From positions 124,001 through 188,000 of the forward strand of contig JAJFZO010000659.1 of assembly GCA_021397835.1 (NCBI GenBank): a stretch of DNA of 64,000 nucleotides, read 5' to 3'. The notes beneath the pieces are model-generated. The model was not told the origin of the DNA, did not search any database, and was given only the letters and a program-made list of their open reading frames with translations. Shown here in pieces: positions 37,542 to 51,929 of this stretch (position 1 is the first letter of the stretch; each line of letters begins with the position of its first letter). The translations under genes and the position numbers were made by a program. Source of the stretch: Moringa oleifera. Taxonomy: Eukaryota; Streptophyta; Magnoliopsida; Brassicales; Moringaceae.

Positions 37542-40500
37542 GAGGTTAATGACCTATTTTTCTTGAAAAAAAAAAAGAAAAAAAGAAATGAAGTGTGATA
37601 ATTCCCAGCAAAATTGTACCAAAAAAACCCTTTGCTTGTCTGTTTGCCTTCTTCCTTTTTCTCTGGTAAATGGTTTGGTGATTACATTGCCTGTATGCCC
37701 CTAGGAGTTATCTCTTTGTGGGGTTCTCACATTTGTCACAAGATGACGGTTATGTTGTTAAGGTTCTCCAGAGAACCCTACGACAATATTTCAACCAGAA
37801 ACATAAATGAGCTGAGAATTATAAATTTATTGACATAATTTACACAAGAAATGGTACCATGCTTTCAGGCATGCACACATTACACACACAAAAAGGTAAG
37901 TTAGCATGTCTAAATGTGCGCATCCATGCATGCTTTAAGTGGGAAACCAGAATAGTTGAGTTGACCCAATCTAAACTACGGTTCTAATCCAAACCGTTTT
38001 TCAAGTAGGCCAAAAAGGCCTAACAGAATTTCAGATTTGAATCAAGCCAAACTCAAGTCAGATCTTGAGCCCAAAGTTTTTGCTAACCTGATAGCATATT
38101 AAATACCCATGCACCTTGCGACATTATAGTTTCTTCATCCATATCTTTTGTAACTTCAACTGACCTTTTAATTGATCAGATGAGTACACATACCGTATCC
38201 GTATTTGTCATGCATTTTAAAGGGTAACTGAAAAATTGAAAATGGAAATGACAGACAGTTATAGACCTAAAAGTGACAGCCAAAATAACAGGTCATGACC
38301 TAAAAGAGAAAATAGAGAGGACTCTTAGTAGAATTCAATGTCAGCATTAAGCCTGACACGCAACCAAGATGAGGCAAAGAGAAATTTGTTGTTCAAATGA
38401 CAATGATAATTAGTGATGATGTTGACGTTATTCATTAAGGAAGCTCCAACAACCAATAGCTCAAGAATACAGAATACTGAAGGTCTGTTCATCTCATGAA
38501 ATTCACCTCATCGAGGCACTATCAAGAGAAAGATTAAGCTAGAGATTTTTTATGACAGTACAAAGCTAATGTACTCTAAAATCACTAGTTTTTCACTCTT
38601 CTACATTCTGCAGTGGTCATCATTCCAAGTCCCCAAGTTCATTGGAAAAACTTTAAAACACAGGCAACCAGCAGCTAAATAAGATTTGTAACTGATTACC
38701 AAATTAGTATCTCAAAAGGCTAGGGGTCCACATTGTCAATCTTGGCATAGAATAACATCATGCTTATAAGGCTACAGACCTACCCCCCCGACCCACAAGA
38801 GGAAGAAGGAAAAAGGAGAGTGCAAAGCAATAACTGATTGTGGATGGTTTCACTCAAAGGTTGGTCTTTCTCAAACAACTAGAGCTCTACATGGTTTGCA
38901 AACCATGTACAAAATAATATACCAAATAAATCAAACCAGCTCTCAGTGCTCTGAATCAAAACCAAACCGACTCAAATGGTTATTGCTTGCTTAAGTTCAG
39001 TTTTTCTAGTCTGAACTGGCAATGGAGTTGAATATTGCCATGTGTCAAGATGAAAAGAGTTGAGTTCACAAAGATTGAAGTGAGGAGGAAAAAAAAAAAA
39101 AAGCTAAATTGCAAAAGATTCAATTTTTTCAATAAGATATGCTCAGAACTCTTTGTAGTATTTCCACATTGTTCCACATTGTAGTTCAATAGTTCCCACT
39201 TCCGCCCAGTCCTAGCCCTCATAATTTATGTAGACAAACCTACAAGACAATGTTTTAATAGAATGAACTATGATGAGGACCTACACTACGGGCTATACAA
39301 GAAAATGCAATTACAAATTGTTTGATAAAAATAAAAAACTAGAACCAAATTGTAACCTAAAAAGAAAATGAAAATGAAAAAATCAAATAGTAAAAGGATT
39401 GGAGCCTCAATTTTGCCAGCACCACATAGTAAAATTAATGAAGATGCTATTAGGCTTGCAATGATAGTTAAAAGGGTCCACAAGGATTCCTGAGTGTAAG
39501 GAGGCAGCACGGTAGGTTGGCAGCAGAGATAAGACCAGGCAAGGGAGAAGGGTGGTGGAGAGATAAAGATACAGAGAGAGAAAGAGAAAGAGAGATCTGG
39601 TGGCTGGTGATATCAAAGTGAGAAAAAGAACCGGTTGTTTATTTTTCTCTTGAAGGCTTCAAATTTAGAGATGATTGCGTATATTCCCTCCCACCATTTA
39701 ACAGTTAAGACATGAATATGATACCTATGTTGTATTTCATTTTCAATACACACACACACACACACACACACACAAATATGTCAAATTTGTTTAGGTAACC
39801 ATGGCAGTTAGACAACAAAACCAGTAACCCAAAGAATAGGAAGCTCCTGAATGAAAAATAGCTTATCCCTTTTCTCAGGTCTTTTCAATTGGGTTTGTCA
39901 GTTCGATTTGGTTCTCAGATATTTTCTAACTTTGGCCAGCTATGGCAGCTGAAAATGTAAAATGTAAATAATGAAATATTTCTTTGATGATCTACAACAA
40001 TGAAATATAACAACATCCGTAGCCTTGAAAGCATTGTTTGATTTCAAGCAAGCAGCACCTTAGAGTTTTGTTGACCTTGTCTCATCCTAATTGTGGTAGC
40101 GTTAGGATAACAGAATCCGACAAGTTGTAATAATTCTAATTATTTGGCATGATAACTTGTTCCTCAAGACAAAAACAGAATCAAATACTTGGATCCTGGC
40201 GGATTGACGTTAGAAAACCTTAATAAGTTCTCAAAGGAACTTTATTCTAAATTTTCTAAAAACAAAGAAACTAATAACACTTAAATTTCAACAAAGAATA
40301 AACCTCAACTTACATATGTAGAGATTCCATTAAGTATGCCATATGCACTGACTCAAGATCCATCATGTCATTGACCTGAAAAACCAGAAACAAGTAGTGT
40401 AGAGATCAAAATTATAGTGGAAATCCATATTTCTGGTTGAAATTACATAAGTACATATGAAACAGCCGCTAAACAACTGATCCCAAACATGAAATGCATA

Positions 40501-43500
40501 CATAAAAAACAATTAGACGTTCCATCTTTCTACCAGTTTACAACAGCAAAGCGAACATTTATAATGTTACTGTCATGAACTCACAAAATGATAAAACTAA
40601 TCCCGGTGCAAATGTTAAACAGTAAAGATGGTACAGAACAAAACCAAATCATGAAACAAAATTCAACTGAGGATTAGAAATAACATTAAATTCCACATGT
40701 ATTTAACACCTAAAAATGAGGAGTGAATAGAACCAAACTCATTTACTTCATTTGCTTCCGAACATATGGTAATTCACAAGGCAAAACAGAAAACCACAAG
40801 CAAGGTAAATCAGATATTGAATACAAAGTTGCCTCAAACCTTGTGCTTAAGGGAGTGAAGAAACCTGCACCATGATACATGTGATAATTGTGACTGCACA
40901 TATTGCTGTAATGTAGATACAAAATGATTCATCTGGTGCCTGACATAGACAAATAAAATTAATATGATTACAATCAGATTTGCAAAGAGAAAACTTGAAC
41001 GTTGAACTTTTCTCAAATTTATACACCCATGGAAGTCAGAATCGCTCAAGATGATGGTTGCTTGTCATTTTCTCTTCACCCTGTTGTTTTCTCAATTACA
41101 CATCGTGGAGTAGAATCAAAAATCTTTCACAGGGTGGAAATTTTGACTTTTAGTTACAGAACCAGCCAAGATATAATTTCAAAGTAGCAGCTTAAGAGTT
41201 ATTTTTTATGTTGATCCTTTATCTAAAGTTTAATGAGCATGATATCCTCATTTTCCATGGATTTAAAGATTAACTAGTTGAATTAGTCTTAAATTGGAAT
41301 TATTAGTTCAGAAAAATGATTGCACTTAAAGCAGGGTCAAAAGTGTAATTCCAGTTATTTGCATACTAAGGGTACTTTAATAATTTTAATCATATTCTTG
41401 CATTAATAATTGGTTTCCTATCTGGATTTTATTTGCTCCTCCAAGAATCAGGACAGGGATCTAATGTATCTATCTATAATACACAGACCCACACTTCAAA
41501 CTGTGTAAGGCTTTGAGCAATGTAATTTGAGTTATGCTAGTTCAGGTATGGACATCGTCTGATCTTTCCTTCAGCCCCTCCCCTCTCTCCTCCCCCACTC
41601 CCTGTCTCTCTCCCCTTCATTGTTCTTCAGTCTCTTGATATAAGAAAAAATTGAACAAGTTTCCTTCTATTAGAACTCATAACATTTCTCCAGCAAACTT
41701 CATAATTTTAAAGTGAATTGAAACCAAAAACACCAACAAGCGCACTTCATTTCTTTTCCAACCTAACCATGATGCAAATAAGCATTTACCATTAAAGACT
41801 TATCAAAGGCATAAAAATAGGAATTTGTTAGTTGTTTTATTTAAAATAAGATTACCTCGATTATCTTTTGGTTTTTCATTAGCTGGATAAGAATTGAATT
41901 TGTAAATAGCCGACAATATGATTAGGTTATTTTCATTATTCAATTAGGACTAAGACTCTTTTTTCATTATTCAATTAGGACTCCTAGTTTGATTAGGACT
42001 CATAGTTTGATTAGGAATATGCTTCTTCTGAGCAGAAACATAATTTTAAGTATTATTCACACAGCATTACAAGTATAGTTAGTGCCTATAGGTTAAGTAT
42101 TCTATGAACTCTACTATTTCCCCCTCATTTACATCAGATGTACTTGAAACCAATCTTTTAATACATAAATCCATGAATCCTTGATTATTTCCATTGGAGT
42201 TTCACAATTATCAAACGTTCTCCTATTTCTTTCTCTCCATACTAGCCAAAATATTAGAAGTGGGATCATGCTAATCATTCTCCTCCTTCCTTTTCCCATC
42301 CTCTGCCCAGTCCAAGCTAGTAGCCCTACATCTACAGAACCCACAACAGCCCGGAACAGCCCCAGTAGCTTCAAAACACTCAACCATAACTCAGCAGTCC
42401 AGCTGCATCTTACAAGCAAGTGATTAGGAATATGCTACATTAGCCTATAAATTGGCTCCATGAGCTTCAAGCAATTTAGACTTGGCTTTAAGCTTTTCTC
42501 TCTTTCTCCCTCTTTCTCTCTCTTTTACTTCTTTCTCTCTTCTCCTTCTTCTTCTCTACTTGTTCCTCTCTGTTTCCCTTCTCCCCTAAACTCTTCCCTT
42601 CTCCCCTTTCTACCATCCTGCTTCAAAACCCCTTATTTCCATTTGTCTCTTGACTCTGGAGATGGGTTTCAGGCTTATTTTAAAATTAGCCTAAAATTAG
42701 CCATTAGCAGATATGACATGTATCGATCACTGTGTTAGCCATTTCGCTTCAATTAGAATCAGTATGCTTTGGGTGAAAAAAAAAAAGAGTATGATAAGTA
42801 CACCACCCAGTTACCATATTTCATGTATCTTCATCTATATAGTTATCTAGCAAAAGTTATCAGACAAAAGTGGCACATCAAGATACCCAGATGGTTTGGG
42901 CAGATTCAACTTTTCAAGGCTTATCAAATTTAAGGCAGGAGGCCCTAGAAGGTAGCATTAGTTCCAAATTCTGAACAAACTTAAATTTTTAATTATTATA
43001 AGCCAATTTAGAAAGTTTAACAAGCAAAATATTTCAAATTTCACATCAAATAATAACACAAACAATGTCAATAGTAGTTTTGATATAAAAGAGAAATGCT
43101 TTCACTTTAAGGTGATTGCAACACAATATAAAAGTATTGAAAATTAATGTAACAAGGAGTGATTGACCAAGAAAAAGACTAACTGTTCACTCTACCTCAA
43201 CTTCATCAGTATATTAAAACGGCAAACATCTTGTCCATGTGCTGCAGAATGATGATTCTTGCTAATCAAGTGCATTAAATCCTGCAAAGGAAATCAAGCT
43301 CCTCAGTACAGTCATGATCTGGAGGCATTTAAACTCCATTATCCAAGTGATACTCCAAAAGTTCAACCCACTACCCACAGAACTAAGAAGATTTGACGAC
43401 GTATAAGAACCAAACATATAAAACTTAATGCCACTCTAAAACTTTGAGAATAGTGCAAAGAAAGTCAGCGGAATGGAATCCAAAATAATTTGATTTATTA

Positions 43501-46500
43501 GCAATATTGTTGAAACCATTTTTTGGGCTCAAGTTTAGATGTATGCATTTGCTTGCATGCTATCAAAGTATGATTTCACACACTCAGATCACATAGCTTA
43601 CTATAAATTTTTTCATCCATGTCTTACAAATAAGACAAATCGCATCAAGGTAATCCTTATTTAGGCTTCACTAAGCTCATATCTAGTCGAGCTCAATTCA
43701 AGACTTGAAAATCTTGTCCCAGCTGCTTCAACTAAATTTTCCCTAAGCTCAGGCTGGCTTTCATGATAAATACAAAGTGAGTTCGAACTCTTTCATGAGC
43801 TCAGTTTGAGTCTGTTTGTTGGCAAAGCTTTAAAAAGAAATCCACAGGAAACAACCCCTTAAACATAGATGAACTTAAAACAAGTTCAAAAACAAATATC
43901 AAGAAGTTTCAAGCTCATTCAACACTACTGTAAATCCCATTTATCATTATTCACACAAAATGAATAAAAAAGATGCAGAATTCCAATATTCAAGCTCAAA
44001 TCAAATGAACCCCAAAAAACTCCCATATCAAATCAAGTGAGCTCATTAATGAGCTTGTTCACAAGCCCAGCCAAACTAAACTTAGCTATGTTCCAGTTTG
44101 GCCAGTGAACTCTAAAAAAATTGTGTGCAAATTAAATCCTTGCAAAATAAACAAAGACAAACGAGTTCTCATCAAGTTTTTTCACAGGCTGTTAACCAAA
44201 CATATCCATCCCTTTACATCCCTTACAGGTATTTGACCCACTTGGGAGGATAAGTAAGAAAAGCACGAGTTTGAGTCATAAGTGAAACCATTGCATCATC
44301 TTTATTACCCAAATCTTTTACGGTAATCAGTTGTTTTAACATGATGAAATTGAACCATGAAAATTTAGTTTGATAAAAAGAGAAAATCAAGAAAATGTAG
44401 ATCAACACAACCCTCAGGTCAGATTTAACAACAAGAAAACTATATGCTGATTGATAGATCTTCATTAGGTCACTGGAAATAATTTACTACGAGAGGTACC
44501 AAAAAAAAAAAAAAAAAGACTCTGACACCCAGCCCAGTAAGAAACTGCAGGAACTGGTGGCAATCCCAAATACTACTTATTCTTCTGTGCTCAACTCATG
44601 AAGTATTTAAGGAAATATCATAGAGTGGCTTTTCTAACATGTATGGAAATGTAAAGAGTACAAAATAGGATCTGCACATCCATGAATATGATCAGATGGT
44701 TCCATGAAATTCATACCTTCAAGGAGCACCAGACATCAGTTAACGAAGAAACTGCAAGCTTCACTTGAATCAGAAAACTAAATATGTTGGCATAAATTTT
44801 TAGTGCAGCAGGAGTCAAAATAATACTGACTGGCCAATCCACCCGATAACCCAAACCTAGAAAGTCGAAGGAATGGACACCTGCCATTGTTGTCAAAGGC
44901 AACAATAGAAAAGATCCTCAATAAATACCAAAAGATGAGAGCTCTCAACACAGGAATATCTAAAACATGCTAACCCGAAGCTTAACATATACCAATTGCA
45001 GATGTCGAAAGAGGCATCATGCCATGTCCTTTCATGTACACAAACAACCTATTCTTATAAACATCTTGCTCGCATGATGATCTCTGAACTGACAACTCAA
45101 GCAACCCTTGAATTTCAGCAACTCTCTGATCTGTCTCTGTAACACCACACTTCTGCAGTCCCCAAAAATAAAAAAATAAAAAAAGAAAGGAGTCAGAAGA
45201 AAGCATGGTTCTATAGACCAAAGAATTTGCACATGAAAAAGCATTTGAGTGATTACTAGACTTGTATACATGATGCCAAAGTGACATGATGAACAAATCT
45301 GCCCAATCTGCTATTTCCATAAAATGATATCGCCGCAATGCCAGTAGATGTTGTTGTAAATCAAACCCTTCCTCAAGCAACTTGAAAGTTAACTTGCTAA
45401 TATACTTATATCTTACACTGTTAAGGAAAAGTGCAACTGACATAATAGCATGGTTCAAAAAAAAAAAATCCACCTAGAAAAATGACCTCATTTGTTTGAC
45501 CAAATTAAAGCAGCAAAAAAAGAAAAATGAGAAAGAGAAAAGAATGAACTCCAAACATGATATGATTAATCTTTTATCCAGATTAACTCGTATTTGGAAG
45601 GATACTGAAGCAATATTTCCTGCAGTAAGCATTTATTGATAACAAAATCCACTGGTATCTCAAAAATAGCTGAAGGCTGCCTCTGATCTCCAGTGGCATT
45701 AGCATCAAGGCTACTTGAACCACCAAGTAAAGTCTCCCAAGCACTTCCACCAGAATAATTTATTGACATTGCATCTTCTTTATCCTGATCCTTGAAGTCC
45801 AAAGGTAGATGACCATAAGAAACTTTGGCATCTTCAACCCAGATGTCATCTCCACCATAGCCTTGTTTACGATTGTGATCAACCTTACCACCCGTCGCAG
45901 AAGCACTAGAATCGAATAATTCATGAGAGGAACCAGCACCCAGCTTTTCAATGCATGCTTTAAAAGGGTCATCTACAGAAGAAAAATTAAAGTATGGTAA
46001 AAATTTACCATTATCCCCATTGCGATGCTCTTCAGACTTGCCCATGAGGTTAAACATAGCACCTTTTGTCAGCATAGGGTTCATACTGAGAAAATTGGAG
46101 TTGTAATCACCTTTCTCCTGGTGCAATACAAATAAATTCGATATGGAGTCATTTTCAACTTTTTCTTCGCCTCTGTTGTCCTCCACTAAAGCATTGTCAG
46201 CAGAAAAAGTTTCACTGAAATCTGATGCACCATTATGACAAAATCCTAAGTTTGTTCTACTCAACTTATGGCAAGAGTCAGATGGATGTATGTTAGGCTT
46301 ATCTCCGAACCCTCCATAAACATAGAAAGGATTTCTAGGAAGGCCACCAAGTGGCCAGCAGCTACCAGGTTGACTATCCGCATACTGAACATCTGCACAT
46401 GACCAATTAGACTCTCCCAACTTAAGGGGCATAGATATGTTACTCAAAAATTTTCCATTATGATGAGAGGGCATGCTGTAGTTATGAGTATCTATTCCTT

Positions 46501-49500
46501 CGCATATATCATTTGAATTTGTTCCCAGATGGCACAACTTTTCAACCCGAAGACACTTTTGTGGATTTTCTAGGGGAGTACTCATGGAGAAGCTCAAAGC
46601 TGATAAATAATCTTGTCTGAGACACATCAAACTATTAGTATGATCAACCAGTTCTTCGGACTCAGTTTTCTCCTCAGAACCATTAACAGATGAACACTCA
46701 GAAGACTCAGAGGCATCCACAAAAGAGAACTCATCTTTCATGCCATAGTCATAAATATCCATATCACCAAGAGCCCTGAAAATCAGATAATTATCATCAA
46801 TGACCATGTACATACAATTCATACAATTGCAGACCTATCTCCGCCCCAACCCCCCAATGTACACACACAAAGAAAAAGAAGGGAGGTCAGAATAATTTAG
46901 TCCCTTCCTATTATGCAAAAAATAAAATAAAATAAGAAGAAGTAGAAGAAATTTAACCTGGAAGAGGAACACTGTAACTGAACAGAACTGTCTAAACTTT
47001 CTCGATTACTATGCAGAATAGGAACACTGTAATCCCCAGCATCCTGCAAAATACAACTTCCATGCAAGATATAAGAGGAACCAGGTGAAACGCAGTACTA
47101 GCAAAGGCACCAGGAAGCCAGACCATGTTATGACACTTGCTCCTCTCTCCAACTTTTCTTGAACACTTATAAATAGAATGTAAATAGGTGGTAAAGAATG
47201 TCGCTAAAAATAATCATTTTACCCTAAATACCAAGAAATTGCGCTGCTAAAAACTCCATAGAACAGTTTTGCATGATCCAAGAATTATTAGAAGACTAAT
47301 GACTGGATATTTACATTTGAGCTCCACAAAGAATTAATACTACATTAAACGGGTGGCATGCACTACAGATGAGCACATTGCTGCATTTTTACCTCCTGTC
47401 ATCCAGAAGTAATCTACATTTTACACAGGGAAGTTTGTGGACAGAAAGTTATAAGAAAAAATTACTGCTATGTTTTTTCTTTAATCTATTGAGTTTGTCA
47501 AAGTATGAGATTATCATTTTACGTTTATATTTACGCTGAGATAAACATTATGGGTATTTTGGAAATTTATGTTGCATCAATCGGAATTTAACTGAAGTGC
47601 TAAATCCACTTGGGAATATGGTTCCAATGTAACTTTTCATGATGGCTACAACTCAGAACAGCTATCTATCACTGAAACATGGAATTGTACAGATAGTTAC
47701 ATAAACAGAGCACATTTTATTAAGCAGCAAAAGCTACAAGATCTGAGAAAAAGGAGCGAAATGCAAAGAACCAGAACTAGAAAAACATGTACCTCCTCAG
47801 AATAGAATTCTAACTTTTTCAAAAGATTTTCAAGTTTCTTCTGCATCTTATTGTAATAACTTTTCCTTGCAAGAACAATTTCTTCTATATGCTCTCTGCT
47901 GAAAGTCAGTGCAGAAACATAAAATGGACTACAGGTTGAAAACCCATTCGAACTGGGAAGTAGATCTGCATAAGAATGGTCCCCACAGGTTGCATAATTA
48001 CACAATTCAAGCAACTTCATAAGTACTTGAAGTTGCTGACCAACCCTGATAAGTGGAACCAAAAAGTCCTTCAAGAAACAAGGAACAGCAGCTCCATCTC
48101 GTTCCTGAAGTGAACAGTTGGGAACTTTATGGATCAACATCATGAAGGATACTATAAGTGCCACCACACAGAAGAAAGTCTCAGAATCTAATGCAATTAT
48201 GCTACAGATTACATTACCCTAACACTTGCCAATGGAGAGATGCCAGCTTTAATAGGTGAATGACGTGGTGAATCATCAACACATTCCACTATAAACTCCT
48301 TGTAAGGGTCACTAATCTCAGCTTTGAATATCCATGATCTTATAAATCCACAATATGGTTCACATGATCGAAAAAAGAGAAATTTAAGTAAAGCAAGATG
48401 AGCAGGGTCAGCAACCTACAGACATGTAAATGTTGATACAAATCCATTAGTAGAACCAAAAATAAATAAATAAATAAATTACATGAAGAAAAGTGTCTGT
48501 AATTTAAGTAACAGAACATCTAGAATTTGAAACAAACAGAGCAAGTTATCAAGAATGTGCAACCTGGATTGTTCAATCAACAGATTATAGTAATCCATGT
48601 CGGTAAAAAGTAAATTAAAGGATAGACATGCAAACTGCACCATTAGTCAATCAGTTCTTTTTTCAAAATGTTTGAGGGTACAGTTTTACTTCACTCATTT
48701 AATATTTCTTCAAGCTGAAAAAGTGTAACTTCCAAGAACTTTTATGTGCATGAAAGGCTTGTAATCGCCATTAGACCACGAAAAGTAAAAATGTAAATAA
48801 CATCAGCATATAAAAACTTTGGATCATCCTGACCTTTAGTTTCAAATACAGAAAAGTAAGCAGATCCGCTCCTCTGTAGAAATTACAATATTCCAATGTT
48901 GCTTTTGCAGTTAGATCTTCAAAAGAAGATATCAAGAAGCACAGGGCTACATCATGTAGGTTGCATATATTTCCAAGGGCTTCAATCTGTGTCCTCAATT
49001 CCTTGGTATGCAGGTATACCTCCAACAACGTAAGTTCAGAATGCACCACACTGGTAAGATGACCAAACCCAGAAGATAAATGCGAGGACAAGTCAATACC
49101 TGCTGATGAACGCCTCAGACCTGCTGATGCAAATAATGTATCCAATGAGCATGTGTACCCTTCTAAAACCTTCCCCACAGCCACAGCAAATGCCTGACTA
49201 ACAAGACTGCATCGAGAGCACTTATCCTCTTGGAGTTCACTATCACAACGATTTTGATTTTCTTCTAGCTCATCATTTTCCTGTCTCCTTCCTCCTGACC
49301 TCTCATCCAAGTTCAAGTTGGTAAAATGATCCACAAACTTATGAAGAAGAAAAACCAAGGAGCCCAAGCAGCCTATGGATTTGAGAATCTTCCCTAAAGC
49401 ATGAGTGCTGGATGACCGACTCCACATATTTGGAATTTCATGGAAGGTCCTGTCAGCTGGGTCAGAATAGAAGGCAGCAGAGAGTGACTGTATACTAACC

Positions 49501-50496
49501 AGAGCAGACTCTACACCTTGTAGTGCATTCAACGCCAGCCTCACCAAACTCTTTTCCTATAAAAATATAATAATTAAGAGAATTTCCCAGTTCAAAATTT
49601 AATTACGTAAATTACCAAATTTCAGCTTGGAACTAATTGTCACGGTAACTTTGGACAAAAGATTGACAGAAGCACATGAACTCTCACATTCATTCAACCA
49701 CTTTCCCAGATGACAAAGGTGAAGACAGGAAAAATATAACTAAATCATTCTAATCTTTTCTGTTGCTATATTCAGTTGGGGGAACCAAGAAGGAGAAAAA
49801 TAAAACCAAACACCCAAATAGATTCAGAATGAAGTGCAGTTAGTGAAATTTACTGTCCCCTCAAAGGTAAAATAAAATTAAATCAGAAACTGAAATAAGA
49901 AATAGACTTTTTTTCTTTTGGGACTAATAAAATTTGAATTTCATTGAAACTTTCACCTTACCAAGAAAATGAGAAAGACATTCACTAGTTACAACCCATA
50001 TTGGCACTACACATTAATCAAATTTCTTGACCACAATAATAATTTAAGAGTTCCAGGTTCAATCCACTAATCAGAGTCTTCCACATGATAAGGATTGATC
50101 CAGGTAGCTGTTCCTTGGATTAAATGAATTCAATAAAAGGAAAAAAAAAATAAAGCATATTTATACATATACAGTTCTAGTTCATTCTGCCAAACAAACC
50201 TATTCACATAAATCATCCAATCCAAAACCCAAAAAGAAAACTAGAAAAACAAAGTCCTCAAGTGAAATGATAGGCTAACAAAGACTAACATTATTACAAG
50301 TATATGTATGTAAACAAATATGTACCAGATGAGGACTTACAGAGACAGAGGAAGGAGAAGGAAGGTAGCCTTGGGTGCGAGGAGGAGGCAAGGGTCCGCT
50401 TTGGGAAGGGATGGACTCCCAGGTTCTAGGAGGAAGCCATGGATCTTCCACTTTTAGCTTCTCAAACAGCGACGTTAGATTTGTGTCCACTGCCAT
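36755..50496 (-). CDS. GCP6: Gamma-tubulin complex component 6 (Spc97/Spc98 family)
   Basis: Fourteen exons (minus): 50496-50341, 49556-48834, 48415-48218, 48104-47793, 47043-46958, 46775-45606, 45411-45270, 45152-44993, 44880-44717, 43281-43196, 40939-40840, 40375-40314, 37298-37139, 36928-36755; 3,693 nt, 1,230 aa, the length expected for plant GCP6. Every junction keeps frame. It starts MAVDTNLTSLFEKLKVEDPW (an upstream in-frame Met at 50502 is an alternative). The N-terminal GRIP1 region spans exons 2-4 (SIGCLGSLVFLLHKFVDHF, FLFFRSCEPYCGFIRSWIF). A long Ser/Asn/Glu-rich, probably disordered insert fills exon 6 (390 codons), the hallmark of GCP6 over GCP2-4. The C-terminal GRIP2 region covers exons 7-14 (ALRRYHFMEIADWADLFIMS, VDWPVSIILTP, HFVSTLQQYVQSQLSHVSW). 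In the family it helps assemble gamma-tubulin ring complexes that nucleate microtubules. Introns 10, 12 and 9 are large (2.3, 3.0 and 1.4 kb) and carry repeats. Confidence 0.93.
37521..37542. repeat. (T)10(G)22 homopolymer junction in GCP6 intron 12
   Basis: Ten T followed by an uninterrupted run of 22 G, then AGGTTAATGACC. This is the only long G run in the window. It may be real (a potential G-quadruplex on one strand) or an assembly or base-calling artefact. Confidence 0.85.
39748..39774. repeat. (CA)n microsatellite in GCP6 intron 12
   Basis: About 13 uninterrupted AC units. Confidence 0.9.
42129..42450 (-). mobile_element. LINE (non-LTR retrotransposon) 3'-end fragment in GCP6 intron 10
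   Basis: A 96-codon minus-strand frame starts upstream with HLLVRCSWTAELWLSVLKLL and continues with IFWLVWRERNRRTFDN, then IIKDSWIYVLKDWFQ. This is the zinc-binding, post-reverse-transcriptase tail (zf-RVT, H-x3-C then W-x-W) common to plant LINEs. Only this end is present; no poly(A) tail or target duplication was located. It lies in the same transcriptional sense as GCP6, inside a 2.3-kb intron. Confidence 0.6.
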
Positions 50497-50520
50497 TTTC
50501 ACTCCGTGTGCTCTCTCCCC

Positions 50521-50888
50521 TTCTGTTCATCAATTAAACTGGCAGCCATTTCTCTCTTCTTTTTTTTTTTTTTGGGGACCAAACTAAATGAAAAAAAAAA
50601 AACAAATTAACAAAACAAAACAGGTTAATGACAAAAGGATTATACGATACGTACTACGCATGCTCGACTATATGAAGAGATAGAAAGCAAATATACAGCA
50701 AAACAAAAGAGGAAAATAACCACATATAAAAGTGCACGGGCAAACAACAACTAGAAAACACCATAACAAGCGTCAAAGAGAGCAATCAGAATCAAAAGCA
50801 AGGAAGTAGAGAAAGAGACTAATTCAGAATTCATTACAAACAGAAACCTACATACAAACAAATACGCAGAGGGAGAAAAAGAGAAAGT
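50521..50888 (-). other. Possible 5' UTR intron of GCP6
   Basis: Minus-strand donor TTTCCAG|GTACTT near 50888 and acceptor GATGAACAG|AAGGGG near 50521 could bound a leader intron upstream of the ATG at 50496. Based on splice consensus only. Confidence 0.3.
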
Positions 50889-50999
50889 ACCTGGAAAGGT
50901 AAGAATGCAAAATTGAAGCGAGAGAATAAGGTGAAAATGAGAGGAATTAGCAGAAAAAAGAACTGTTAAGAGTGAGGGTGAGAATTTTAGTTTGCTCAA

Positions 51000-51511
51000 C
51001 TTGATTTTTCAAAAAATTTGACAAATGAGAACCCCTAATTATTGCCGGTTAAACATTTCAAATTCACAAAGACTTGCCTAAAAAAATTTACTGAAAAAGA
51101 GAATGATGAAATGAATCATGGCTGCTACGTGTTGGAGCTCCATACAAAGTTGAGAGTCCGACGATGTCAATCGGGTCTAACCCGACCCTCATCTACTGAT
51201 GTTGGTAAATTAAAAATGATATATTAAATTTTAATTTATTAATTTAAATTAAATAAAAAATATTGTTTATTTAATTTAAATATAATTAAAATTAAATAAA
51301 AAATTTTAAAATGGATAATCTTTTCTGAGGTCAACCTCAATTCTGTTTTTCTCTCTCCTGTGCAACTTTCTTTAAACTTCATCCATCAAAAACATAAAAT
51401 TTTTCAAATTTTCACTAAAACCAACTGAACTCATCGATTATACACTTTTCAACAAATAATAAATTTATGTAAATAGTTAATTTTGCCGCCTGATTTTGTA
51501 GTGTACTCATT
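51000..51511. other. Spacer between GCP6 5' flank and the Mutator-like element
   Basis: No gene. Mixed then AT-rich sequence; 51205-51310 is low-complexity TTAAATT-rich. Confidence 0.45.
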
Positions 51512-51519
51512 AGAAAGTG
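51512..51519 (+). repeat. Candidate target-site duplication, left copy (AGAAAGTG)
   Basis: Exact 8-bp match to 60589-60596, immediately outside the left edge of the Mutator-like element. Chance matches are possible in AT-rich DNA. Confidence 0.5.
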
Positions 51520-51929
51520 AGAAAATTGCCAAAATTGGCGCTTTATCACTGAGTTTTTGTAAAAGAAATTTTTTTTATTAAGTTTGATTTTTTTAGCGTT
51601 TAAATATATTAAAAAGATAAAAATACTCTTACAAAAGATAATGATATCTTTAAAAATTAAATGAACTTAAAAATTAATGAGATTTATATGAATGCATTAT
51701 CTTTTTTAAATCTTTCTCTCTTTCGACTTTTGTCTTTCCTCGAGTTCGGTCTTTCTTCGCTCTTCTTTTGAGGTTTTTTCTTTCGACCTTTGTATTCAAG
51801 ATCTATCAAATAAAGATCCCAAGAAGGAATCAATGCTAGTTATCTTACGCAAAGAAGAAAGCTCGTGTTTTTTATAATATATTTCTTTTCAAAATCAGAA
51901 CGTGCTCGAATGGGTAAAGACGATGACAA

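Noticed and set aside
42460..42738. 92-codon Ser/Leu/Pro/Phe-rich plus-strand frame in GCP6 intron 10
   Set aside because: Simple TCTCTT/CTTCTCC repeat translation.
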